From NCBI GenBank assembly GCA_017744365.1, contig JAGIBL010000002.1:248001-312000 (forward strand): DNA of 64,000 nucleotides, in the 5' to 3' direction. The stretch is from Nocardioidaceae bacterium. GTDB lineage: Bacteria; Actinomycetota; Actinomycetes; Propionibacteriales; Nocardioidaceae. The notes below the pieces were generated by a model. That model ran no database searches. It was not told the DNA's origin and was given only the letters and a program-made list of their open reading frames with translations. Made by a program: the position numbers and the translations under genes. Shown one piece after another: positions 16,651 through 23,563 of this stretch; position 1 is the stretch's first letter; the number at the start of each line of letters is the position of its first letter.

Positions 16651-17240
16651 CGCAGCAGCTCGGCGATCTCGTGGAAGCCCTTCTCCAGGGCCAGGTCCAG
16701 CGGCTTCGTGCCCCACTTGTCGGTCATCCCCGGGTCGGCGCCGTGCTCCAGCAGCAGCCGTACGACGCGCTGCCGGACCGGGCCTCCGTCGCCGAGGATG
16801 ATCGCCTCGATCAGCGCGGTCCAGCCGACCGCGTTGGTGTGGTTGACGTTGATGTCGGTGGCGGTGAGCAGGTACTCGACCACGTCGGCGAAGCCCTTCT
16901 CCGCGGCCGGGGTGAGCCCGTTGCCGCCGAACCGGGTCAGCCGGGTCAGGTCGGCCCCGGACTCGACCATCAGCCGCACCAGCGAGAGGTCGCCGGTGAG
17001 GCAGCCGTGCAGGAACGGGTTCAGGCTGGTCTCGTCCTGGAGGTCGAGATCGGCGCCCGCCTCGGCCAGGTGCCGGACCACGTCCAGGTGCCCGTTCATC
17101 GCGGCCAGCAGCACCGCCGTCCGGCCCTGCCTGGTGACGCTGTCGATGGGCACGCCCGCGGCCAGCTCGGCGGTCACGGCGTCGAGATCGCCGCTCTCCG
17201 CTGCCTTGAGGTACACGGCCGGATCACAGACTCCGCCCAC
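16647..17240 (-). CDS. Ankyrin-repeat protein
   Basis: About 197 residues made almost wholly of ankyrin repeats. Five units are visible, with signatures GRTAVLLAAMNGHLDVVRHL, LNPFLHGCLTGDLSLVRLM, GLTPAAEKGFADVVEYLL, GWTALIEAI and PLDLALEKGFHEIAELL. Ankyrin repeats bind protein partners. The position as first gene of the ankyrin-fdrA-DUF1116 unit suggests it scaffolds or regulates that complex, which is inference. AGGAGG lies five bases before the GTG at 17240, and I prefer this start to the TTG at 17243. The GGTATACC operator at 17299 is in its promoter. Confidence 0.85.
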   Translation of the reverse strand: MGGVCDPAVYLKAAESGDLDAVTAELAAGVPIDSVTRQGRTAVLLAAMNGHLDVVRHLAEAGADLDLQDETSLNPFLHGCLTGDLSLVRLMVESGADLTRLTRFGGNGLTPAAEKGFADVVEYLLTATDINVNHTNAVGWTALIEAIILGDGGPVRQRVVRLLLEHGADPGMTDKWGTKPLDLALEKGFHEIAELLR

Positions 17241-17298
17241 CAATGCCTCCTCGACGAGGATGAGGGTTCGCTTCGGACGAGCCGCACCCTAGCACATT

Positions 17299-17306
17299 GG
17301 TATACC
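17299..17306. promoter_or_regulatory. GGTATACC palindrome O3 (putative GntR/FCD operator) in the ankyrin-fdrA promoter
   Basis: The site reads TTGGTATACCAC. On the minus strand it falls within the 18-base spacer between a weak -35 (CTGGTT, complement 17310-17315) and -10 (TAGGGT, complement 17286-17291). A bound repressor would block polymerase. The gap between the GntR stop (17319) and the ankyrin start (17240) therefore holds its own promoter, so the fdrA unit need not depend on read-through from gntR. Confidence 0.55.
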
Positions 17307-17318
17307 ACCAACCAGGAG

Positions 17319-17990
17319 CTACAGAGCGTCCTCGTCGGCGTAGAGCAGGTCCAGGCAGATCCGGCGGCTGGTGCGCACGTGCGCGAGCGCGAGTGACTCG
17401 GCCTTCTCCGCGTCGCCGCTGGCGATCGCCCGGTACAGCGCGACGTGCTCGCGGTGCAGCAGCTCGGGCTGGTCGTTCTGCCGCAGCAGCCAGTGCAGCC
17501 GCCCCTCGAGCGGCTCGAGCATGGAGGCGAGCAGGTCGTTGTGCGCGATCGCGGTGATCCGGTCGTGGAAGGCCTGGTTGCAGCGGCCCAGCGCGGAGAC
17601 GTCCTCGGCGCGCAGCGCGGTGGCCGCCTCGGCCATCACCTCACCGAGCTCGTCGAGCTCCTCCCGGGTGGCGCGGGCGGTCGCCAGCCGGACCGCGAGC
17701 ACCTCCAGGGCCTCCCGTACGTCGAACAGCTCCACGGCATCGTGGCGGGACAGCTCGGTGACCACGACGCCCTTGCGGGGCACCTCGGTGACGAACCCCT
17801 CGCCCTTGAGCAGGTTGAGGGCGTCACGCACCGGGACCCGGGAGACGCCGAGCTGGTCGGCGAGGGTGCGCTCGACGAGACGCGCCCCCGGGTTCAGCTC
17901 GCCGCTGATGATCCGCTCCCGGAGCACGTCGGCGACCTGCTCGCGCAGCGGCCGGTGCGCGCTGCCCAGATCGACGTTCTCGGTGGTCAC
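17319..17990 (-). CDS. GntR-family transcriptional regulator, FCD (FadR) subfamily
   Basis: A 223-residue regulator with an N-terminal winged helix (about 13-75; LADQLGVSRVPVRDALNLL is the recognition region) and a C-terminal all-helical FCD ligand domain (about 85-210). His residues in NQAFHD, HREHV and LAHV match the metal-binding positions seen in many FCD domains, which bind small carboxylic acids. The start is GTG at 17990. It lies between carbamate kinase (37-base gap) and the ankyrin gene. Four GGTATACC palindromes in nearby promoters are its likely operators, and derepression by a pathway carboxylate is expected from the family. Confidence 0.92.
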   Translation of the reverse strand: MTTENVDLGSAHRPLREQVADVLRERIISGELNPGARLVERTLADQLGVSRVPVRDALNLLKGEGFVTEVPRKGVVVTELSRHDAVELFDVREALEVLAVRLATARATREELDELGEVMAEAATALRAEDVSALGRCNQAFHDRITAIAHNDLLASMLEPLEGRLHWLLRQNDQPELLHREHVALYRAIASGDAEKAESLALAHVRTSRRICLDLLYADEDAL

Positions 17991-18027
17991 GCGGCAAAGA
18001 CTAGTGCTGCGCCACCCCGAAGCGACT

Positions 18028-18957
18028 TCACGCGAAGACGATTCCGCCCGGCACGTCCGCGGTGACCTCGGTGCCGACGCGGCGCGCGAGCAGGTCGTCG
18101 AGGCGGTCCAGGGGGCCGATCAGCGCCCGTCCGCCGGCCTTCGCCACCCGCACCGCGGCGTCCACCTTGGGCTGCATCGAGCCTTCTGCGAAAGGGATCT
18201 CGGCGATCGCCTCGGGGGTCGCGGTGAGGATGTCGCGCTGCAGCGGGGTGCCCCAGTCCTGGCTGACGTAGTCGCCGTCGGTGAGCATCACCAGCAGGTC
18301 GGCGCCGAGGTCGGCGGTCAGGGCGGCACTGGCCAGGTCCTTGTCCACCACCGCCTGCATCCCGGTCTGCACGCCGCCCGCGGAGACGCGGACCGGGACG
18401 CCGCCGCCGCCCACGCAGACGACCAGCCGGCCGTGGTCGAGCAGCAGCCGGACCAGGTCGGCCTGGACCACCCGGATCGGCGCCGGCGAGGGCACCACCC
18501 GGCGGAACGCCTGCCCGTCACGGGCGATGGTCCAGCGGTACTCGGCCGCCGCCTCGGCCGCGTCCTGGGCCGAGTACGTCGGCCCGATCAGCTTGGTCGG
18601 CCGGTCGAAGGCGGGGTCGCGCTCGTCGACCTCGGTCGTGGTCAGCACCGCCGCGACCTCGCGCTCGCCGGCGAGCGCGTTGGTCAGCTCCTGCTGCACG
18701 ACGTAGCCGATCATCCCCTGGGTCTCGGCGCCGAGGATGTCGAGCGGATAGGCCGCCACGTCGGAGTAGGCCAGGTTCTGCAGGGCGAGCAACCCGACCT
18801 GGGGACCGTTGCCGTGGGTGATGACGAGCTCGTGCTCGCGGGCCAGGCCGGCCAGGGCCACGCAGGTGGCGCGGACGTTGGCGCGCAGGTGGTCGGCCGT
18901 CATCGGCTCACCCCGCCGGGCCAGTGCGTTGCCCCCCAGTGCCACCACGATGCGCAT
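18028..18957 (-). CDS. arcC: Carbamate kinase (catabolic, ArcC/AllK type)
   Basis: A 309-residue amino-acid-kinase-fold enzyme with VVALGGNAL at the N-terminus, HGNGPQVGLLALQ (about 48-60) and VCVGGGGVPV. It converts carbamoyl phosphate plus ADP to ATP, CO2 and ammonia, the energy-yielding last step after carbamoyl-phosphate release by FdrA/DUF1116/DUF2877. The ATG at 18957 has GGAGGGG about eight bases upstream. It is divergent from the DUF2877 gene across a 72-base gap with one operator, and is followed by gntR, so the regulator may be autoregulated. Confidence 0.95.
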   Translation of the reverse strand: MRIVVALGGNALARRGEPMTADHLRANVRATCVALAGLAREHELVITHGNGPQVGLLALQNLAYSDVAAYPLDILGAETQGMIGYVVQQELTNALAGEREVAAVLTTTEVDERDPAFDRPTKLIGPTYSAQDAAEAAAEYRWTIARDGQAFRRVVPSPAPIRVVQADLVRLLLDHGRLVVCVGGGGVPVRVSAGGVQTGMQAVVDKDLASAALTADLGADLLVMLTDGDYVSQDWGTPLQRDILTATPEAIAEIPFAEGSMQPKVDAAVRVAKAGGRALIGPLDRLDDLLARRVGTEVTADVPGGIVFA

Positions 18958-18995
18958 CCGCCAGCCCCTCCCGGAGTGATTCTCGACAGCGGAAT

Positions 18996-19003
18996 GGTAT
19001 ACC
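18996..19003. promoter_or_regulatory. GGTATACC palindrome O4 (putative GntR/FCD operator), the most symmetric copy
   Basis: The site is a perfect 12-bp palindrome ATGGTATACCAT (18994-19005). It is centred in the 72-base gap between the carbamate kinase gene (minus, start 18957) and the DUF2877 gene (plus, start 19030). A single site here could control both divergent transcripts, which together with fdrA and DUF1116 make the complete putative enzyme set. Confidence 0.65.
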
Positions 19004-19029
19004 ATCACCCATTGCGGGAGGAGGCGATC

Positions 19030-19815
19030 GTGCTCGACGCTCTCAGCGCCGACGCCCGGCTGCTCGACGCGCCGCCCGGGCCGTTGCGGGTGCACAGCGC
19101 CTTCGAGCGCAGCGCCAACCTGCTCACCGGCGACGGACGGCTCGTCGCGGTCACCGCACGGACCTTCGACGACGCGCCCTGGAGCATCCGGGCCGACCTG
19201 GAACGGTTCCCCACCCTCACGGCCGGCGCGACCGGCTGCCTCGACGCCGACCGGCTCCGGCTCCCCGGGCTGACCCTGCGCGTCTCCGGCGCCCGCCCCT
19301 GGCGACCCGCGCCGCTCGCGCCGTTCACCGGGGCCGGCCGGCTGGGCGCGCTGGTCGAGGAGCTCGGCCGGCGCGGCGGCGCGTTGCCGTCGCCCGGGGA
19401 GAAAGGCCCTGTCGAACAGGCCGTTGCGGACCGGCTCGCGGAGGGGATCGCCGCGCTCCGGCAGGACCTCGACCTGGCGGTGCGCCTGCTCGCCGGCACC
19501 GGCACCGGCCTGACTCCCGCCGGCGACGACGTGCTGGCCGGGTTCGGTCTCGCCGCGGCGATCCCCGCGAGCCCGGTCCACCCGATGCGCGACCGGCTCG
19601 CCGCCGCCTACCGCGACCTGCGCGGTCGCACCGCCCTGCTCTCCCTGGTCACGATGAACGAGGCCGTCCAGGGCCGGGCCCGGCAGCGGATCCTCGACGT
19701 GGCCGACGCGCTGCCGTTCCCGGGTCGGCTGGAGGCGGCGGTCGCCCGGGCCGTCGAGATCGGGCACACCTCGGGGACCGACCTGCTCTGCGGCCTGGTC
19801 GCCGGGCTCGGGTAG
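19030..19815 (+). CDS. allH: DUF2877 protein, AllH (YlbF)-like subunit of oxamate carbamoyltransferase
   Basis: A 261-residue DUF2877 protein. The family hallmark is seen as GTGLTPAGDDVLAGFGL, close to the usual LTPSGDD, followed by a C-terminal GHTSGTDLLCGLVAGL. In E. coli the homologue is the third oxamate carbamoyltransferase subunit. Here it is split off on the opposite strand but shares the divergent operator with carbamate kinase. I chose the GTG at 19030 because GGAGGAGG lies five bases upstream; a longer reading frame would run through the operator. Confidence 0.85.
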   Translation: MLDALSADARLLDAPPGPLRVHSAFERSANLLTGDGRLVAVTARTFDDAPWSIRADLERFPTLTAGATGCLDADRLRLPGLTLRVSGARPWRPAPLAPFTGAGRLGALVEELGRRGGALPSPGEKGPVEQAVADRLAEGIAALRQDLDLAVRLLAGTGTGLTPAGDDVLAGFGLAAAIPASPVHPMRDRLAAAYRDLRGRTALLSLVTMNEAVQGRARQRILDVADALPFPGRLEAAVARAVEIGHTSGTDLLCGLVAGLG

Positions 19816-19823
19816 GGCTCCCG

Positions 19824-20510
19824 TCAGCCGACCGGTACGGGCTCGCGCGTCCGCGCCCGGACCAGCACCACCGCGAGCACGACCACCAGCGGCACCAGCT
19901 GGACCAGCGGAACCAGCACCGCCGCGTGGTGCACCGCGAAGGCACCGAGGCAGGCGCCCAGGACCAGGCCGCCGAGCAGGCCGAGCGAGTGGCTCACCGC
20001 ACGCAGCCCGTGGCCGTGCACCAGGCGGATCACCACGGTGGTCAGCGTGCCGGTCAGGTAGGTGGTGGAGAGCCCGGAGACACCGAAGCGCTGGATCGCG
20101 CTGGACTGCAGGCCGAGCGCCATCGCGTTGACGAAGAGCATCGGGGTCACCAGGAACGCGGCGTGGTCGCCGTGTCCGGTCGCCCACCAGACCACGGCGT
20201 AGAGCGCCAGCAGCGCGGCCTCCAGCAGCATCGCCCGGGTGACCGCGACCGGCCAGATCCCGTCGCCGGTCTGCGGGGTGCGGGCCACGAACGAGCCGAC
20301 CGCGGCACCGAGCACGAAGCCGACGATCGCGCCGGCGGTGTGCAGCGCGAGGCTGCCGTCGCCCTCGGCGCCGGCCACGCCCATGAGCACCAGGTTGCCG
20401 GTCATCACGCTGGTGAACGAGCCGCCCAGGGCGAGCAGGCCGATGGCGTCGGTGGCACCGCTGGTCAGCGCCAGCAGCAGCACCAGGCCGGACCGGGTTC
20501 GCGCGGTCAC
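19824..20510 (-). CDS. DUF1275 (YoaK) family membrane protein
   Basis: A 228-residue integral membrane protein with about six hydrophobic helices. It has the DUF1275 features TSGATDAIGLLALGGSFTSVMTGNL at the N-terminus (in two parts) and AMALGLQSSAIQRFGVSGLSTTYLTGTL centrally. The molecular role of the family is unsettled; transport has been suggested. The GTG at 20510 overlaps the stop of the cyclotransferase gene (GTGA), so it is the last gene of the run transcribed from about 29162. It converges with the DUF2877 gene, eight bases apart. Confidence 0.85.
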   Translation of the reverse strand: MTARTRSGLVLLLALTSGATDAIGLLALGGSFTSVMTGNLVLMGVAGAEGDGSLALHTAGAIVGFVLGAAVGSFVARTPQTGDGIWPVAVTRAMLLEAALLALYAVVWWATGHGDHAAFLVTPMLFVNAMALGLQSSAIQRFGVSGLSTTYLTGTLTTVVIRLVHGHGLRAVSHSLGLLGGLVLGACLGAFAVHHAAVLVPLVQLVPLVVVLAVVLVRARTREPVPVG

Positions 20511-20896
20511 GCGCCGGTCCCCGCGAGGTAGGCCCGCCACCCGCCGTACGACGAGATCTCGCGCTGTCCCGCGGCCAGGTCCGGGGTGCAGAGCACGCCG
20601 GGCACGACGCTGCCGTCCTCGAGGGTCACCTCGCCGACGTACAGGCCGTCGGGCTCGTTCGCGACGACGTGGTCGAGGGTGTCCTGGTCCAGCTCGTAGA
20701 GCTCACCGGCGACGGCGACGCCCGCGGACGCGTCCTCGTACATGCCGGGGTGCACGTCGCCGATCGAGAAGACCCGGTACCGCGGCGCCGTCCGGGTCTC
20801 GCGCACCAGCGGCGCACCGCGCAGGTTCGGGTGCAGCTCCAGGCCACGCATCAGCGTGCCGTTGACGAACAACAGCATGGGTTCGGTTCTCCTCAT
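20507..20896 (-). CDS. Gamma-glutamylcyclotransferase-like protein similar to the AtzF (allophanate hydrolase) C-terminal domain
   Basis: A 129-residue protein starting MRRTEPMLLFVNGTLMRG, then YRVFSIGDVHPGM, GELYELD and ending SSYGGWRAYLAG. The NGTLMRG and HPGM pattern is that of the C-terminal domain of allophanate hydrolase (AtzF), a GGCT-like barrel, here free-standing. In allophanate hydrolase that domain decarboxylates the intermediate N-carboxycarbamate. The ATG at 20896 overlaps the GGT stop; Met7 (20878) is an alternative with GAGGAG about ten bases upstream. Its place after gamma-glutamyltransferase would also fit a true glutamyl cyclotransferase. Confidence 0.75.
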   Translation of the reverse strand: MRRTEPMLLFVNGTLMRGLELHPNLRGAPLVRETRTAPRYRVFSIGDVHPGMYEDASAGVAVAGELYELDQDTLDHVVANEPDGLYVGEVTLEDGSVVPGVLCTPDLAAGQREISSYGGWRAYLAGTGA

Positions 20897-22668
20897 CGGG
20901 TGATGGCGTACGCCGAACGGCGGGGGTCGGCGCCGGCGGTGAGCACCCGGCCGGTGCCGTCGGGCGCGGGCTCCGAGCGGACCACCTGCACCGAGCCGGC
21001 GTCGAACTCGAAGCCGGGCCAGACCTGCACCTCGTGACCGGCCGCGGCCAGGGCGGACCGGACGCTCGCGTCGATCCGGTCCTCGACGAGCAGCAGGCCC
21101 TCGGCGCTGGGGTGCGGGTGGAAGCCGCTGGGGAAGTTGAAGGCGGCGAACCGGGCGGCCTCGACGGCCTCCTGCGGCCGCATCCCGAAGACCTCGAGGT
21201 TCACGAAGACCTGGGCGAGCGCCTGCACGATCACGTCCCCGCCGGGGCAGGCCAGCGCGAGCAGCTCACCGTCCGAGCCGTTCGAGCCGTCGGGCCCGCC
21301 GCGCTCGGCGATCACCGCCGCCGGCGTGACGCAGGGCCGCTTGCCCGGGGCGACCACGTTGGGGTGACCGGCGACGAGCCGGCTCTGCACCCCGCGCGGC
21401 GAGCACAGGATGCCGAGCCCGTCGATGATCGGGCCGCCGTCGAGGGTGTCGCTCGGTGAGGTGCTGAACAGGTTGCCGTCGGCATCGGCGACCACGACCG
21501 CGGTGGTGCTGCCCAGCCGCGGACCGGCCAGCCCGGCGCTCGGCGCGTACGGCAGCGCGCTGTCGCCGAGCAGCGCCCGCAGCTGCTCGATCCGCTCCGC
21601 GCCGGTCAGCCAGTCGAACGACGCCCCGCCGGCGTCCGGGTCGCCGAGGTAGAGCTCGCGGTCGGAGAAGGCCAGCTTGAGCGCCTCGACGAGCGGGTGC
21701 AGGTGCGCGAACGAGCCGTACCCGTCGCGGGCCAGGTCGGCACCGTCGAGGATCGCGAGCGCCTGCGCGACCACGGTCCCCTGGCTCCAGCCCGAGGTCA
21801 CCGCCACGTCCCAGCCGGCGAAGCGTACCGACGGGGCAGGTGCGACCTCGGCCTGGTAGCGGGCCAGGTCCTGGGCGTCCAGGAAGCCACCGTGCTCGGT
21901 GACGAAGGAGGCGATCCGCTCGGCCACCGGGCCGCGGTAGAAGGCCTCGTAGGCGGCAGCCAGGCCGGCATCGCGTCCGCCCGCGGCAGCCGACTCGGCG
22001 TCGCCCAGCAGCCGCAGCAGCGCGGCCAGGTCGGGCTGGCGCAGCCGCTCGCCCGGCAGCGGCGGCCGGCCCTGCGGCCAGTACACCGAGCGCGAGGACG
22101 CCCACTGGCTGAAGCCGGCGCCCATCACCCGGAGGTTGTCCGCGGTCCGGTGGTCGAGGGGGAAGCCGGACTCGGCCAGCTCGATCGCCGGCGCGGCGGC
22201 GTCGGCGAACGACCAGGTGCCGAAGTTGCGCAGGGCCGCGATCCAGGCGGCCGGCGCGCCCGGGACGATGCAGGGCGCACCCCCGAGGGGCAGGCTGTCG
22301 CCGTACCGGTCCCGGACCGCCTCGAGCGTCGCGGAGGCACCCCAGCGCCCGACGCCGGCGACGCTGTGCACCCGGCCGTCGCGGGCCGAGCGGACCAGGA
22401 TCGGCGCGATCCCGCCGAAGCTCGCCATGTCCACCTGGACGACGTTCGAGGCCAGCCCGGCGGCGACGCCCGCGTCGACCGCGTTGCCCCCGGCGGCGAG
22501 CACCTCGGCCGCGACCTGGCTGACCAGCGGGTGGCCGCCGACGACGGCCCACCGGTCCCCCATCAGGGTGGGCCGCATCGACTCGGGCGCCGGGAACAGC
22601 CCGGGCACCAGGCCGCCGCCCATGCCGCCGCGGTCGGCGTCGGGCTCCTGGCCCTGTGCGATGGTCAC
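20893..22668 (-). CDS. Gamma-glutamyltransferase-family Ntn hydrolase
   Basis: A 591-residue precursor of the GGT family. The region GSTTAVVVADADGNLFSTSPSD (in parts) holds the self-cleavage threonine, T388, at the start of the small subunit; the canonical TTH is TTA here. N-terminal GGNAVDAGVAA and LGGAPCIVPGAPAAW are typical large-subunit motifs. No convincing signal peptide precedes it, so the enzyme may be cytoplasmic, like GGT-like acylases. The start is GTG at 22668. In this catabolic run it probably cleaves a gamma-glutamyl or acyl amide intermediate, not glutathione; this is inference. Confidence 0.85.
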   Translation of the reverse strand: MTIAQGQEPDADRGGMGGGLVPGLFPAPESMRPTLMGDRWAVVGGHPLVSQVAAEVLAAGGNAVDAGVAAGLASNVVQVDMASFGGIAPILVRSARDGRVHSVAGVGRWGASATLEAVRDRYGDSLPLGGAPCIVPGAPAAWIAALRNFGTWSFADAAAPAIELAESGFPLDHRTADNLRVMGAGFSQWASSRSVYWPQGRPPLPGERLRQPDLAALLRLLGDAESAAAGGRDAGLAAAYEAFYRGPVAERIASFVTEHGGFLDAQDLARYQAEVAPAPSVRFAGWDVAVTSGWSQGTVVAQALAILDGADLARDGYGSFAHLHPLVEALKLAFSDRELYLGDPDAGGASFDWLTGAERIEQLRALLGDSALPYAPSAGLAGPRLGSTTAVVVADADGNLFSTSPSDTLDGGPIIDGLGILCSPRGVQSRLVAGHPNVVAPGKRPCVTPAAVIAERGGPDGSNGSDGELLALACPGGDVIVQALAQVFVNLEVFGMRPQEAVEAARFAAFNFPSGFHPHPSAEGLLLVEDRIDASVRSALAAAGHEVQVWPGFEFDAGSVQVVRSEPAPDGTGRVLTAGADPRRSAYAITR

Positions 22669-22681
22669 GAGATCGTCCCCC

Positions 22682-23563
22682 TCAGATCGTGAGCAGCGGC
22701 TGGGCCAGCCCGCGCTGCTCGGTCCGCACCTGGAACAGCCCGCCGGCGAGCGGCTCGGCCCGCCGCTCGGGCTCGCTCATCTCGACGGTGGCGGTGGTGA
22801 TGAACAGGGTGCCGAGGTCCTCGCCACCGAACGCGCAGCTGGTCACCTGCCGCACCGGCAGCGGCACCACCGCGGACAGCTCGCCGTCGGCGTCGTACCG
22901 GCGCACCTGGCCGCCGCGCCACAGCGCCACCCAGACACCGCCCTCCTCGTCGACCGCGAGGCCGTCCGGCACCCCGTCGGCGTCGCCGAACACGACCCAC
23001 GGACGACGTCCGCTCGCGGTCCCGGTGGCGGGGTCGAAGTCGAGCACGTCGACGCGCTGGGTGGCGCTGTCGACGAAGTAGAGCAGCCGGCCGTCCGGGC
23101 TCCAGCCCAGCCCGTTGGAGATGCTCGTCCCGGCCAGCACGGTGACCGGCTGGCCGTCCTCGCCCAGCCGGTACAGCGCGCCGCGCCCGTGCAGCAGGTC
23201 GGCGTCGAGGGTCCCGAACCAGAGCCGGCCGAGCGGGTCGACCGCGGCGTCGGAGAGCCGGTTGCCGGGCAGGTCCTCCTCGACCGGGAGCACCCGCTCG
23301 ACCTCGCCGGCGGGGTCGAGCAGCAGCACGCCCTCCTGGGCGGCGACCCCCAGCCCGCCACCCGTACGACGGACCACCGCACTGACCGGCTGGCCCAGCT
23401 TGGTGCTCGTCACCGCGCCGGTGTCGAGCCGGCAGCGGTGGAAGGTCTCGCCGAGGATGTCGACCCAGCCGACCTCGCCGGTCTCCGGCAGCCAGACCGG
23501 CCCCTCGCCGAGCTCGTCGGCCCCGTCGTGCAGCACCTCGGCGCACGGGTAGAACCGGGTCAT
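22682..23563 (-). CDS. SMP-30/gluconolactonase-type lactonase
   Basis: A 293-residue six-bladed beta-propeller of the SMP-30/Gnl family. It has the N-terminal metal Glu in LGEGPVWLP, the Asn/Asp sites in SISNGLGWSPD and the Asp in VPDGLAVDEEGGVWVA. These enzymes hydrolyse lactones with a divalent metal. The ATG at 23563 overlaps the amidohydrolase stop (ATGA). The neighbouring amidohydrolase and GGT suggest it opens a cyclic ester or similar ring in the same pathway. The substrate is not known. Confidence 0.88.
   Translation of the reverse strand: MTRFYPCAEVLHDGADELGEGPVWLPETGEVGWVDILGETFHRCRLDTGAVTSTKLGQPVSAVVRRTGGGLGVAAQEGVLLLDPAGEVERVLPVEEDLPGNRLSDAAVDPLGRLWFGTLDADLLHGRGALYRLGEDGQPVTVLAGTSISNGLGWSPDGRLLYFVDSATQRVDVLDFDPATGTASGRRPWVVFGDADGVPDGLAVDEEGGVWVALWRGGQVRRYDADGELSAVVPLPVRQVTSCAFGGEDLGTLFITTATVEMSEPERRAEPLAGGLFQVRTEQRGLAQPLLTI

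Noticed and set aside
17371-19815. An 814-residue plus-strand protein ending in DUF2877
   Set aside because: Only the last 261 residues match the family; the rest is antisense to gntR and carbamate kinase, and the frame would run through the operator.
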